From NCBI GenBank assembly GCA_964579825.1, contig CAZOHT010000013.1, forward strand, positions 1-64,000: DNA of 64,000 bases, written 5' to 3'. The DNA is from SPCO01 sp964579825 (GTDB lineage Bacteria; Chloroflexota; Limnocylindria; Limnocylindrales; CSP1-4). Position 1 is the first letter of the stretch, and each line of letters starts with the position of its first letter. Below, piece after piece: positions 8,436-17,234 of this stretch. Made by a program: the position numbers and the translations under genes. The notes below the pieces were generated by a model. The model did not search any database and was not told the DNA's origin. It worked only from the letters and a program-made list of their open reading frames with translations.

Positions 8436-9806
8436 ATGACCGCGGCCGGTGCAGCCATCGATGCTTCCGCCGCGCCGCCACCGGCCCCACCAGTGACCGG
8501 GGAGCCGACCCGGCTCCTGCCACTCGGCCAACTCCTGCGCCTGTCGGTCTATTGGTTGGGGCTCGTCGCCGTCTTCCAGGGGATCGGCCTGATCCTGCAG
8601 GAGCGGATCAAGGTCCTCGTCCCGGACACGACCGTCCAGTACACGACCCTCGGCGTCATCCAGATGGCCGGCGTCATCATCGCCGTCGCGGTCCAACCGA
8701 CCGTCGGGTCCATCAGCGACTACACGATCAGCCGGTTCGGCCGGCGCAAGCCGTTCATCCTCATCGGCACGACGCTGGATCTCGTCTTCCTCATCGGCAT
8801 CGCGACCTCCAACGACATCCTCGCCATCGCCGCGCTCATCGTCCTGCTCCAGTTCAGCTCCAACTTCGCGCAGGGGCCGTTCCAGGGGTACGTGCCGGAC
8901 ATGGTCCCCGCTCCCCAGGTCGGGCTCGCGAGCGGGCTGGTGGGGTTGTTCACGGTCCTCGGGATCATGTTCGGCAGCGCGATGGCATCGCTCGGCCTGG
9001 CCCTGGGCGACTTCCGCGGTCCCACGATCCTGCTGGGCGTCGTCGAGTTCCTGACGATGCTGTCGCTGTTCTACCGTCTTGACGAGGGTCGGGTGGCGAA
9101 GGATCGCCACGGTCGCTCCTGGCGGACGATCGCCGCCGAGGCGTGGGGGACGGACATCCTGCGCGAGCGCAGCTTCATGCATCTCGTCGGGTCGCGCTTC
9201 TTCATCCTGGGTGGCAGCGCGTTCCTCGTCGCCCTGGCGGTGCCGTACCTGGAACGGGCGCTCGGCATGACCGACGGGGACGAGCGTGCGGTCTGGATCC
9301 TCGCCATCACCGGGATCGCCGCCGTGTGCACCGCCGTCGCGACCATCCCGGCCGCGCGCTTGTCGCAGCGATACGGGCGCAAGCGGCTCATCTACGCTGC
9401 CTGCACGACGAGCGCCATCGGCATGGTCACCTGCGCGTTCGCGCCGTCGGTCGGGTTCCTGGTCGTGGGCGCGAGCCTCGTGGGGATCGGCGGGGGCAGC
9501 TTCCTCGCCGTGGACTGGGCGCTCATGACCGACATCATCCCGAAGGCGTCGGCCGGCCGGTTCATGGGGATCTCGAATGTCGCCACCGCGACGAACGGGG
9601 TGGTGGCCGGTCTCGTCGGCTACGTCATCGTGGATCGGTTCGCGGGCCTCGGGGCCACGGACCTCGGACCGCGGGTGGCATTCCTGCTGGCGCCGGTCTG
9701 GTACCTCATCGGCGCGTGGCTGCTGCGGCCGGTCGATGAGCGCCGCCGCGAGGACGACCCCGCGGTCTTGGTCGAAGCCCCGCTCGAGGTGGCCGCGAGC
9801 GCGTGA
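8436..9806 (+). CDS. MFS transporter, SLC45/GPH-like
   Basis: The 456-residue protein has about 12 membrane helices after a Pro/Ala-rich cytoplasmic N-terminus of about 30 residues. The loop 2-3 signature appears as GSISDYTISRFGRRKPFILIG, similar to sugar carriers of the SLC45/GPH type, and FAQGPFQGYVPDMVP follows. RLSQRYGRKRLI repeats the signature in the second half. The substrate is not determinable from sequence. A TAACAT -10 lies 6 nt before the ATG. Confidence 0.85.
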   Translation: MTAAGAAIDASAAPPPAPPVTGEPTRLLPLGQLLRLSVYWLGLVAVFQGIGLILQERIKVLVPDTTVQYTTLGVIQMAGVIIAVAVQPTVGSISDYTISRFGRRKPFILIGTTLDLVFLIGIATSNDILAIAALIVLLQFSSNFAQGPFQGYVPDMVPAPQVGLASGLVGLFTVLGIMFGSAMASLGLALGDFRGPTILLGVVEFLTMLSLFYRLDEGRVAKDRHGRSWRTIAAEAWGTDILRERSFMHLVGSRFFILGGSAFLVALAVPYLERALGMTDGDERAVWILAITGIAAVCTAVATIPAARLSQRYGRKRLIYAACTTSAIGMVTCAFAPSVGFLVVGASLVGIGGGSFLAVDWALMTDIIPKASAGRFMGISNVATATNGVVAGLVGYVIVDRFAGLGATDLGPRVAFLLAPVWYLIGAWLLRPVDERRREDDPAVLVEAPLEVAASA

Positions 9807-9853
9807 CCGTTGGTCGCCCGGTCCTCGCTCGGGTGGGCGCGGGACCCGTCGGA

Positions 9854-10792
9854 TCAGCCCGCGGCCGTTGGGGTCCTTCGCACGCGATGACGGACCTCCA
9901 GCCACCACCGCCGCCAGGTGGCCGGCCTGAGGAAGTCGAACGGATCCTCGCGACGGTACAGCCACGGCACGAACGCCCAGAGGTAGACGAGGTAATCGAG
10001 GCGGATGGGCCGCGCCCCGAATCCGAACAGCGTCTGGAGCTGGACGATCGTCAGTGGCAGCGTCAGCAGGCTGAGACCGATCGAGACGGCCAGCCAGACG
10101 AGACCCCACCAGCGCGCCTGTTTGGACAGGATCGGCCAGAACACGACCGGGATCCATTTCATCCAGGTCGCGAGGGCCCACAGCAGGCCGGCCAGTCTGG
10201 GCCCGGTGAACTGGGCCGCCCACAGCATCAGCGTCAACTGCAGGTTGATGTTGCCGGTGTCCAGGTTGGCCCCGAACGGGAAGGCCAGGAAGGCGAAGAT
10301 GACGGCGGTCGTGAGCGGGCGACGGCGATACGCCCAGTGGACCGTCCAGAGCAGCAGCAGGATCGTCGCGCCACGCCACACGAACCACGCCACGTCCCAG
10401 GGCAGGACGGCCCACGGCACGAACAGTGGCAGCATCCACGGGGCGTAGACGTACGGCAGGAACGGGCCGCTCGGGTGGTACGGATCGCCGCCGGTCAGCC
10501 AGAACCGGACGCCCGCCCAGTACGCGCGGGCATCCGCGCCGGCCGCCTCGCCACGGGCGATCAGTCCGGCGGCCAGCAGGGCGAAGGTGACGCTCAGCAG
10601 GATGATCGCCGCGATCCGACGCGGATCGCGCAGCCGTGTCGTCTGACGGCGGAGCGCCCGCGACCAGACGCCGGCGCGTCGGCGGGTGGGCGTGTCCACG
10701 AGGTCGCGCAGGTCCACGACGACGCGGCCGCGGCCGCCGGCGGAGCCCGGGACGGGGCGCAGGCTGGACGGGTCGGGCGGTGGATCGGTCAT
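9854..10792 (-). CDS. GT87/DUF2029-type polytopic glycosyltransferase-like protein
   Basis: From the ATG at 10792 (MTDPPPDPSSLRPVPG) the protein is 312 residues. A soluble N-terminus of about 65 residues is followed by eight or so hydrophobic segments. An Asp near the first outer loop (GADARAYWAGVRFWLTGGDPY) and TGNINLQLTL resemble the polyprenol-phosphate-mannose-dependent GT87 mannosyltransferases, in which the loop-1 Asp is catalytic. A longer frame from 10834 exists but lacks support. It is convergent with the MFS gene, and its product would act at the outer face of the membrane on cell-envelope glycans. Confidence 0.72.
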   Translation of the reverse strand: MTDPPPDPSSLRPVPGSAGGRGRVVVDLRDLVDTPTRRRAGVWSRALRRQTTRLRDPRRIAAIILLSVTFALLAAGLIARGEAAGADARAYWAGVRFWLTGGDPYHPSGPFLPYVYAPWMLPLFVPWAVLPWDVAWFVWRGATILLLLWTVHWAYRRRPLTTAVIFAFLAFPFGANLDTGNINLQLTLMLWAAQFTGPRLAGLLWALATWMKWIPVVFWPILSKQARWWGLVWLAVSIGLSLLTLPLTIVQLQTLFGFGARPIRLDYLVYLWAFVPWLYRREDPFDFLRPATWRRWWLEVRHRVRRTPTAAG

Positions 10793-10887
10793 CGCCCGGG
10801 CATTCTCCCATGGGCCGATCCGACGGTGGCCCACCGCACCTTGCTATCCTTCGCCGATCATCGCCGCACGGTCAGGGTTGCCAGTCT

Positions 10888-11724
10888 GTGTCTGACGGAA
10901 CGGTCATCATCATCGGGGGCGCCGAGGACAAGGTCCGCGATCGGGTCATCCTCAGTCGCTTCGTCGCCCTCGCCGGTGGTGAGAACGCCACGATCGCGGT
11001 CATCTCGACCGCGTCGTCCATGGGCATGGAGGCCGGCGAGCGCTACCGCCAGGTCTTCGGCGAACTGGGTGCTCCGCGCGTCCGCCCGCTCCACGCCGTC
11101 ACCCGTCCGCAGGCCAACGACGAGGCCAATGCCGCGGCCGTCCGCGACGCGACCGGCATCTTCATGACCGGTGGCAACCAGCTCCGACTCAGCTCCACGA
11201 TCGGTGGCACGATCCTGGCCGACGCGATCATGGACCGCTTCCGCGACGGCGCCGTGGTCGCCGGGACGAGTGCCGGGGCGTCCGCGATGTCCAGCCACAT
11301 GATCGCGTTCGGGGCGTCCGGCGCCACACCCAAGCACCGGATGGCCCAGATCGCCGCCGGGCTGGGCGTGCTGCCCGGGGTCATCGTGGATCAGCATTTC
11401 CAGCAGCGGAACCGGCTCGGCCGCCTGCTCAGCCTCATCGCCCAGAATCCGTCGCTGCTCGGACTCGGCGTGGACGAGGACACGGCTGGTGTCGTCGGTC
11501 CGGATCACGTCATGGAGGTCATCGGGCGCGGCTCGATCACCGTCGTCGATGGCGCCCAGTCGGAGACCGATGCCTGGGAGGTCCATGGCCATCGCCCGCT
11601 GATGATCAGCGGCGTCGTCCTGCATTCACTCCCGGCCGGCTATCGATTCGACCTGCGACGGCGCCGTCGAGTGGCCGCGCCGACGCTCCACGCACTGCCC
11701 GGCGGCGAGGCCGCCTCCAGCTGA
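10888..11724 (+). CDS. cphB: Cyanophycinase
   Basis: The 278-residue serine peptidase of family S51 would cut cyanophycin, the Asp-Arg storage polymer, into beta-Asp-Arg dipeptides. The nucleophile is Ser128 in GTSAGASAM, the usual S51 elbow. Other family marks are IIIGGAEDK at the N-terminus, FMTGGNQLRL at about 92-101, and DQHFQQRNRLGRLL. Length fits intracellular CphB and no signal peptide is seen. The GTG at 10888 is preceded by a weak AGGG, with a TATCCT -10 at 10845-10850. The synthetase gene follows 46 nt downstream on the same strand, which firmly sets the role. Confidence 0.93.
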   Translation: MSDGTVIIIGGAEDKVRDRVILSRFVALAGGENATIAVISTASSMGMEAGERYRQVFGELGAPRVRPLHAVTRPQANDEANAAAVRDATGIFMTGGNQLRLSSTIGGTILADAIMDRFRDGAVVAGTSAGASAMSSHMIAFGASGATPKHRMAQIAAGLGVLPGVIVDQHFQQRNRLGRLLSLIAQNPSLLGLGVDEDTAGVVGPDHVMEVIGRGSITVVDGAQSETDAWEVHGHRPLMISGVVLHSLPAGYRFDLRRRRRVAAPTLHALPGGEAASS

Positions 11725-11770
11725 TCGGCATCCAGGTGGGCGGCTCGGCCGCCGACGGAGGAGGAGTCCC

Positions 11771-14704
11771 GTGGCCCAGAGCTCATCGGCGTCCGGACCG
11801 AAGCGAACCCCCAGGGGCGCCGCGCGACCCTCGAGATCGGACGGGTCGGGCACGGTGACCAAGGCCACCAAGTCGGCCGGTACCGCCAAGCCGGCTCGTT
11901 CCGCCAAGCCGGCCCCGACCGGCGGGCCGGCCCCGACCCTGCGCGTCCTCGAGACCCGCGTGCTGCGTGGCCCGAACTACTGGGCGCGCGAACCGGTCAT
12001 CCGGATGCTCGTGGACCTGGGCACCCTGGAGGACTACCCGTCCAACCTGATCCCGGGCTTCACCGACACGCTCATCGGGCTGATGCCGAGCCTGGAGGAT
12101 CACGCCTGCTCGCTGGGTCGTCGTGGCGGCTTCATCAGCCGGATGCGCGAGGGCACCTGGGTCGGCCATATCGCCGAGCACGTCGCGCTCGAGTTGCAGA
12201 ACCTCGCCGGCACGGACGTCCGCCACGGCAAGACCCGGGCCGCCGGCAAGCACGGCCAGTACAACTGCATCTTCGAGTACAAGGAGGAGGCGGTCGGCCT
12301 CGAGGCGGGTCGGATGGCCGTCGCGCTGGTGAACCACCTCGTGGCCCCGGACGACCCCGACGTCGCCTTCGACTTCGCGACCGAGATGGAGCGGCTCATC
12401 CGCCTGGCCGAACGCCAGGCGTTCGGCCCGTCCACCCAGGCCCTCATCGACGAGGCGGTCAGTCGCGACATCCCGTTCATCCGCCTGGATCGGCATTCCC
12501 TCGTCCAGTTCGGGCACGGCGTCCACCAGCAGCGCATCCGCGCGACGATGACGTCGCTGACGTCGGCGATCGGCGTGGACATCGCGTCGGACAAGAACCT
12601 GACCAACCGGCTGCTGGACTCGGCCGGCCTGCCGGTCCCGCGCGCGGATCTCGTCGATACGGAGGAAGGCGCCGTCGCCGCGGCCCGCCGGATCGGCTAT
12701 CCGTGCGTCGTCAAGCCGCTCGACGGCAACCACGGCCGCGGCGTCCACCTGGACCTGCGCTCCGAGGAGGCGGTCCGGGCCGCGTACAAGGGGGCTCTGG
12801 CCCAGAGCCGCGGCGGGGACGTCGTCGTGGAGTCGTACGTCGCGGGCAACGACTATCGCTGCCTGGTCATCGGCGGCAAGGTCGCCGCGATCGCCGAGCG
12901 TGTCCCGGCCAGCGTGACCGGCGACGGCGAGCACACCGTCCGCCAGCTCGTGGACATCGCCAACGCGGATCCGCGGCGCGGCATCGGCCACGAGAAGGTC
13001 CTGACCCGGATCAAGGTCGACGAGGCGGCCGAGGAGCTGGTCCGCAACCAGGGCCACGCCATGGACGATGTCCTGCCCGAGGGGACCTGGGTCAAGCTGG
13101 CCCTGACCGGCAACATGTCGACCGGCGGCACGTCCATCGACCGCACGATGGAGGCCCACCCGGACAACGTCGAGATCGCCGAGACGGCGGCCCAGATCGT
13201 GGGCCTCGACGTCGCCGGCATCGACTTCATCTGCCCGGACATCACGACCCCCGTCCGCGAGACCGGCGGCGCGATCGTCGAGGTCAATGCCGCGCCCGGC
13301 TTCCGGATGCACACCCATCCCACCGAGGGCGAGCCACAGTACGTCGCGCGCCCCGTCATCGATTCGCTCTTCCCGGCCGGCTCGTCCGCGCGCATCCCGA
13401 TCGTCGCCGTGACCGGCACGAACGGCAAGACGACGACCGTCCGGATGCTGGCCCACATCATGAAACTGATGGGCCGGCGGGTCGGCATGACCAGCACGGA
13501 CGGCATCGTCGTGGACGGTCGGCTCATCAAGAAGGGCGACATGTCCGGGCCGAAGTCGGCGCAGATGGTCCTCCAGAACCCGACCGTGGACACCGCCGTC
13601 TTCGAGGTCGCCCGGGGCGGGATCCTGCGCGAGGGCCTCGGCTACGACCGCAACGACATCGCGGTCGTCACCAACGTCACCGGGGATCACCTGGGCCTCG
13701 GCGGCATCGATTCGATCGGCCAGCTGGCGAACGTCAAGGGGGTCGTCGTGGATGCCGTCCCGCGCTCGGGGACGGCGGTCCTCAACGCCGACGATAGCCA
13801 CGTCTATCGGATGGGCCGTCACTGCGCCGGGCGGGTGGTCCTGTTCAGCATGTCGATGACCAAGGGCGAGGATGGCTACGACCGGGTCGACGGCCACACC
13901 GGCCGCGGCGGGGCGGCGTTCCGCCTCGAGATGACCGACGAAGGCGAGCTGATCGTCCTCAAGTTGGGCTCGCGCACGATGCCGGTCCTGTACACGCATC
14001 TCATCCCGGCGACGTTCGGCGGGCGGGCCCGCATGAACGTCGCCAACGCGCTCGCCGCGGCGGCCGGGGCGTGGTCAGCCGGGGCCCACCTGCATGACAT
14101 CCGCCAGGGCCTGCGGACCTTCTCCACGTCCTTCTTCCAGGCACCGGGTCGGCTCAACCTGCTGGATGCGGGCGGCGTTCGGGTCGTCATCGACTACTGC
14201 CACAACGTGGATGGGATGCGCCAGCTGGCGGACTTCGTCAACCGGATGATGATCGACACGCAGACCAAGGCGGGCCGGATCGGGACGACCGGGGGCGCCA
14301 CGCGGACGGGCCGGGCGATCGGCGTCCTGGGCATCCCGGGCGATCGGCGCGACCAGGACCAGCGCGACTACGGCGCGATCGCGGCCGGCGCGTTCGACGA
14401 GCTGATCGTCCGCGAGGACAAGAACCTGCGCGGGCGTCAGCCGGGCGAGACCGCCTCGAACGTCCTGGAAGGTGTCCGAGCGGCGAAGGCTGCCGGGACC
14501 GCCCGCGCCACCCGCGCCGAGAAGATCCTCGAGGAGATGTCGGCCGTGCGGGCGGCCCTGCGTCGGGCCATCCCGGGCGACCTGGTCGTGTGCTGCGTGG
14601 ACGACGCGATCGCGGTCTATCGCGAGGCGACGGCGGCCGCCGGGACATCCCGAGGCGGCACGGCGTTCGCGGACCCGGGCGAGCTCGAAGCGCCCGAGGG
14701 CTGA
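11771..14704 (+). CDS. cphA: Cyanophycin synthetase
   Basis: CphA adds Asp and then Arg to a growing poly-Asp backbone using two ATP. At 977 residues it is longer than the usual 870-900 because of a Lys/Ala/Pro-rich N-terminal tail of about 55 residues. Order: tail; N-domain from LRVLETRVLRGPNYW; ATP-grasp domain at about 250-500 (RIGYPCVVKPLDGNHGRG, then EVNAAPGFRMH); Mur-ligase domain with P-loop GTNGKTTT (Lys553), ARGGILREGL and IDYCHNVDG. Both active-site modules look intact. GTG start with GGAGGAG upstream. The tail is low complexity and may be lineage-specific. Confidence 0.95.
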   Translation: MAQSSSASGPKRTPRGAARPSRSDGSGTVTKATKSAGTAKPARSAKPAPTGGPAPTLRVLETRVLRGPNYWAREPVIRMLVDLGTLEDYPSNLIPGFTDTLIGLMPSLEDHACSLGRRGGFISRMREGTWVGHIAEHVALELQNLAGTDVRHGKTRAAGKHGQYNCIFEYKEEAVGLEAGRMAVALVNHLVAPDDPDVAFDFATEMERLIRLAERQAFGPSTQALIDEAVSRDIPFIRLDRHSLVQFGHGVHQQRIRATMTSLTSAIGVDIASDKNLTNRLLDSAGLPVPRADLVDTEEGAVAAARRIGYPCVVKPLDGNHGRGVHLDLRSEEAVRAAYKGALAQSRGGDVVVESYVAGNDYRCLVIGGKVAAIAERVPASVTGDGEHTVRQLVDIANADPRRGIGHEKVLTRIKVDEAAEELVRNQGHAMDDVLPEGTWVKLALTGNMSTGGTSIDRTMEAHPDNVEIAETAAQIVGLDVAGIDFICPDITTPVRETGGAIVEVNAAPGFRMHTHPTEGEPQYVARPVIDSLFPAGSSARIPIVAVTGTNGKTTTVRMLAHIMKLMGRRVGMTSTDGIVVDGRLIKKGDMSGPKSAQMVLQNPTVDTAVFEVARGGILREGLGYDRNDIAVVTNVTGDHLGLGGIDSIGQLANVKGVVVDAVPRSGTAVLNADDSHVYRMGRHCAGRVVLFSMSMTKGEDGYDRVDGHTGRGGAAFRLEMTDEGELIVLKLGSRTMPVLYTHLIPATFGGRARMNVANALAAAAGAWSAGAHLHDIRQGLRTFSTSFFQAPGRLNLLDAGGVRVVIDYCHNVDGMRQLADFVNRMMIDTQTKAGRIGTTGGATRTGRAIGVLGIPGDRRDQDQRDYGAIAAGAFDELIVREDKNLRGRQPGETASNVLEGVRAAKAAGTARATRAEKILEEMSAVRAALRRAIPGDLVVCCVDDAIAVYREATAAAGTSRGGTAFADPGELEAPEG

Positions 14705-14750
14705 CCCGAGTGGTCGACGCGCCGCCCTGTCGCCGGCCGGGGGGCCACTC

Positions 14751-16631
14751 GTGAACTGGCGCGCGCGGCTGCGCTACCGCTTCGACGAGTTCATGGGGCG
14801 CGGGACGATCGCGCTCATCCTGGGCTTGTTCGCCCTGTCCGTGCTGCTCATCGTCTCGGTCGCGGTCGTCGTGTCGGTGCTGGGCCTCGCGAAGGACCAG
14901 GACCTGTCCTTCGAGACGCTCCTGCGTTTCGGCCTCCTCCGCACGCTGGACCCAGGCACGATGGGTGGCGACCAGGGCAGCAGCGGGTTCCTGCTCTCGA
15001 TGTTCATCATCACCCTCGGCGGCATCTTCCTGGTCAGCGCCCTGATCGGCATCCTGAACACCGGCCTCGAATCGAAGCTCGCGACCCTGCGCAAGGGGCG
15101 TTCGGTCATCGTCGAGCGCGACCACACCGTCATCCTCGGCTGGTCGCAGCAGATCCACACGATCGTCGCCGAGATCGTGGCGGCCAACGAGAACCAGCCC
15201 CGACGGTCCATCGCAATCCTCGCCGACCGCGACAAGGTGGAGATGGAGGAGGAGATCCGCGAACGCGTCGGCAAGACCGGCCGGACGAAGCTCGTCTGCC
15301 GGTCCGGGAGCACGATCGACGTCGACGACCTGCGCATCGTCAGCCTGGCGACCGCGCGGTCGATCATCGTCCTGGCCCCGGAAGGTGACGACCCGGACGC
15401 CGATGTCATCAAGACGATCCTGGCCATCACCAACGGTCCGGGCCGCCGGCCCGAGCCGTATCACATCGTGGCCGAGATCCGCGATCGGGCGAACCTGGAC
15501 GTCGCCCGGATGGTCGGCGGCGACGAGGTCGAACTCATCCTGTCAGAGGACGTCATCTCGCGGATCACCGCCCAGACGTGCCGTCAGTCCGGCCTGTCGG
15601 TCGTGTATGGCGAGCTGCTCGACTTCGCCGGCGACGAGATCTACCTGACCGAGCAGCCCGGCCTCGTCGGCCAGGCGTTCGGCGAGACGCTCGGCGCCTT
15701 CGCCGACGCGTCGGTGATCGGACTGCTGCCGGCCGGCGGTACGCCGCACCTGAACCCGGCGCGCGACACCGTCCTTGGCGAGGGCGACCGGCTCATCGTC
15801 ATCGCCGGCGACGACGACCGGATCAACCTTGTCGGCGACCGGCCGGAGGTGCAGGAAGGCTGGCTACGCGAGGCGACGCCGCGGACGCCGGGGCCCGAGC
15901 GGACGCTCGTCCTCGGCTGGAACCGGCGCGCGTCCGCGATCATCCACGAGCTCGATGCCTATGTGGCCGTCGGCTCCGAAGCGCTGGTCGTCGCGACCGG
16001 TGCCTCGCTCCAGGACCAGATCGACCAGCTCGGGGCACGTCTCCAGGCCCAGAGCATCGGCTGCATCGTCGCCGACGCGAGCGACCGAGCGATACTCGAC
16101 CGCCTCGAGGTGGAGACCTACGACCACATCATCGTGCTTTGCTCCGACACGCTGGACCCCGCGCGCGCGGACGCGAAGACGCTCGTGACGTTGCTGCACC
16201 TGCGCGACATGGCCGCCCGGCTCGACCGTGACTTCTCGATCGTCAGCGAGATGCTCGACCTGCGGGACCGGACCCTGGCGGAGGTCGCCAAGGCGGACGA
16301 CTTCATCGTGAGCGACCGCCTGATCAGCCTGATGATCGCCCAGGTCGCCGAATCGAAGCATCTCAATGCGGTGTTCGAGGACCTGCTCGACCCGGAGGGG
16401 GCCGAGATCTACCTGAAGCCGGCCGGCGACTACGTGGTCCTCGGCGAAGCGGTGCCGTTCGCCGCGGTCCTGGAGGCGGCGCGGCGGCGCGGTGAGATCG
16501 CGTTCGGGTATCGCGTCGCGGCGAGCGCCGACGATGCCGGTGCGTCGTATGGGGTCTCGGTCAATCCCGCGAAGGCCGCACAGGTCACGTTCGCGGCGGC
16601 CGATCGGATCGTGGTCCTCGCCGAATCCTGA
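14751..16631 (+). CDS. CASTOR/POLLUX-type ion channel protein with tandem RCK-like domains
   Basis: The 626-residue protein has two N-terminal membrane helices (about 18-45, GTIALILGLFALSVLLIVSV, and about 83-105, FLLSMFIITLGGIFLVSALI). A long cytoplasmic part follows, with two Rossmann-like RCK units starting HTVILGWSQQIHTIVAEI and RTLVLGWNRRASAIIHEL. The duplicated xxVILGW start is typical of bacterial relatives of plant CASTOR/POLLUX channels. The ion is not determinable. The GTG start at 14751 lies 46 nt after cphA, suggesting co-transcription with the cyanophycin genes. Confidence 0.85.
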   Translation: MNWRARLRYRFDEFMGRGTIALILGLFALSVLLIVSVAVVVSVLGLAKDQDLSFETLLRFGLLRTLDPGTMGGDQGSSGFLLSMFIITLGGIFLVSALIGILNTGLESKLATLRKGRSVIVERDHTVILGWSQQIHTIVAEIVAANENQPRRSIAILADRDKVEMEEEIRERVGKTGRTKLVCRSGSTIDVDDLRIVSLATARSIIVLAPEGDDPDADVIKTILAITNGPGRRPEPYHIVAEIRDRANLDVARMVGGDEVELILSEDVISRITAQTCRQSGLSVVYGELLDFAGDEIYLTEQPGLVGQAFGETLGAFADASVIGLLPAGGTPHLNPARDTVLGEGDRLIVIAGDDDRINLVGDRPEVQEGWLREATPRTPGPERTLVLGWNRRASAIIHELDAYVAVGSEALVVATGASLQDQIDQLGARLQAQSIGCIVADASDRAILDRLEVETYDHIIVLCSDTLDPARADAKTLVTLLHLRDMAARLDRDFSIVSEMLDLRDRTLAEVAKADDFIVSDRLISLMIAQVAESKHLNAVFEDLLDPEGAEIYLKPAGDYVVLGEAVPFAAVLEAARRRGEIAFGYRVAASADDAGASYGVSVNPAKAAQVTFAAADRIVVLAES

Positions 16632-17024
16632 TCGGCCGGCGCGCGAGCCGCCGCGGGACGCGCGGGAGGCGCAGGAACGCTTGGGGAGCGCGGGACGTCC
16701 CAGCAGGCGACGCGGGGAGCTACGGGACCTCCCAGCAGGCGACCCGACCCTTGGGTCGACCGGTATCGACCCCATCGCTATCTGGTGGCCTACGTCACCC
16801 ACAACGCCGCGATGCACGGTGGTCGGGCGCATCACCAAGCGTGTTGACGTCGTGAACTGACGTCCCGTGGAGGCGTTACGGGGCTCGAAGCCCCCACCGT
16901 AGTGATGGCGTCGATATCCGAAGGGGCTACGCGCCCGGACCAGGTGCTGCCTCCGCCAGCCGCGCCGGGCCAGACGCCGCCCGCCGCCCGCCGCGCCCCG
17001 GCCACGGGGCTCCTGCGTGGGTCG
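16632..17024. other. 393-bp intergenic stretch with a 31-bp tandem repeat
   Basis: No convincing gene. A two-copy tandem repeat of period 31 runs 16683-16744, with GGACGTCCCAGCAGGCGACG in copy one and a close variant in copy two. TGACGTC occurs twice (16845-16851 and 16858-16864). A short GGGGCT-CGA-AGCCCC hairpin sits at 16880-16894 between convergent genes and could stop transcription from either side, though no T-run follows it. Confidence 0.45.
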
Positions 17025-17120
17025 CTAGCCGCGGACCATGTTCGCCTGGACCGTCCGGACGATGAGCGCGATGAGCGCCAGCGAGATCAGGATGAGCAGC
17101 ACGCCGATCGCCATCTCCAT
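17025..17120 (-). CDS. Small single-pass membrane protein (31 aa)
   Basis: The frame encodes MEMAIGVLLILISLALIAL and ends IVRTVQANMVRG, one hydrophobic helix with a short basic tail. GGAGGG lies 9 nt before the ATG at 17120, good support for translation. It is 115 bp downstream of the CphA-like ligase gene on the same strand. The family is not recognised; size and form recall small membrane regulators or subunits, but nothing more can be said. Confidence 0.45.
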   Translation of the reverse strand: MEMAIGVLLILISLALIALIVRTVQANMVRG

Positions 17121-17234
17121 GGATCGCAACCCTCCGAACCGTCGATCCGCGAGCCGGTCGGCTCGCGCTTCGGCGCATCGTGCGCTCCGGCGCGGTCGGG
17201 CGCAAGAGGTTGTCGCTCCGGGCGCCCGCCGACG

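Noticed and set aside
7698..10811. A 1,037-codon minus-strand frame
   Set aside because: It runs antisense to nei's end, the amidotransferase and the MFS gene, with low-complexity composition and no domain; those genes have clear family motifs.
17025..17120. KdpF-like subunit
   Set aside because: Similar size and single helix, but no kdp genes nearby and no sequence likeness beyond hydrophobicity.
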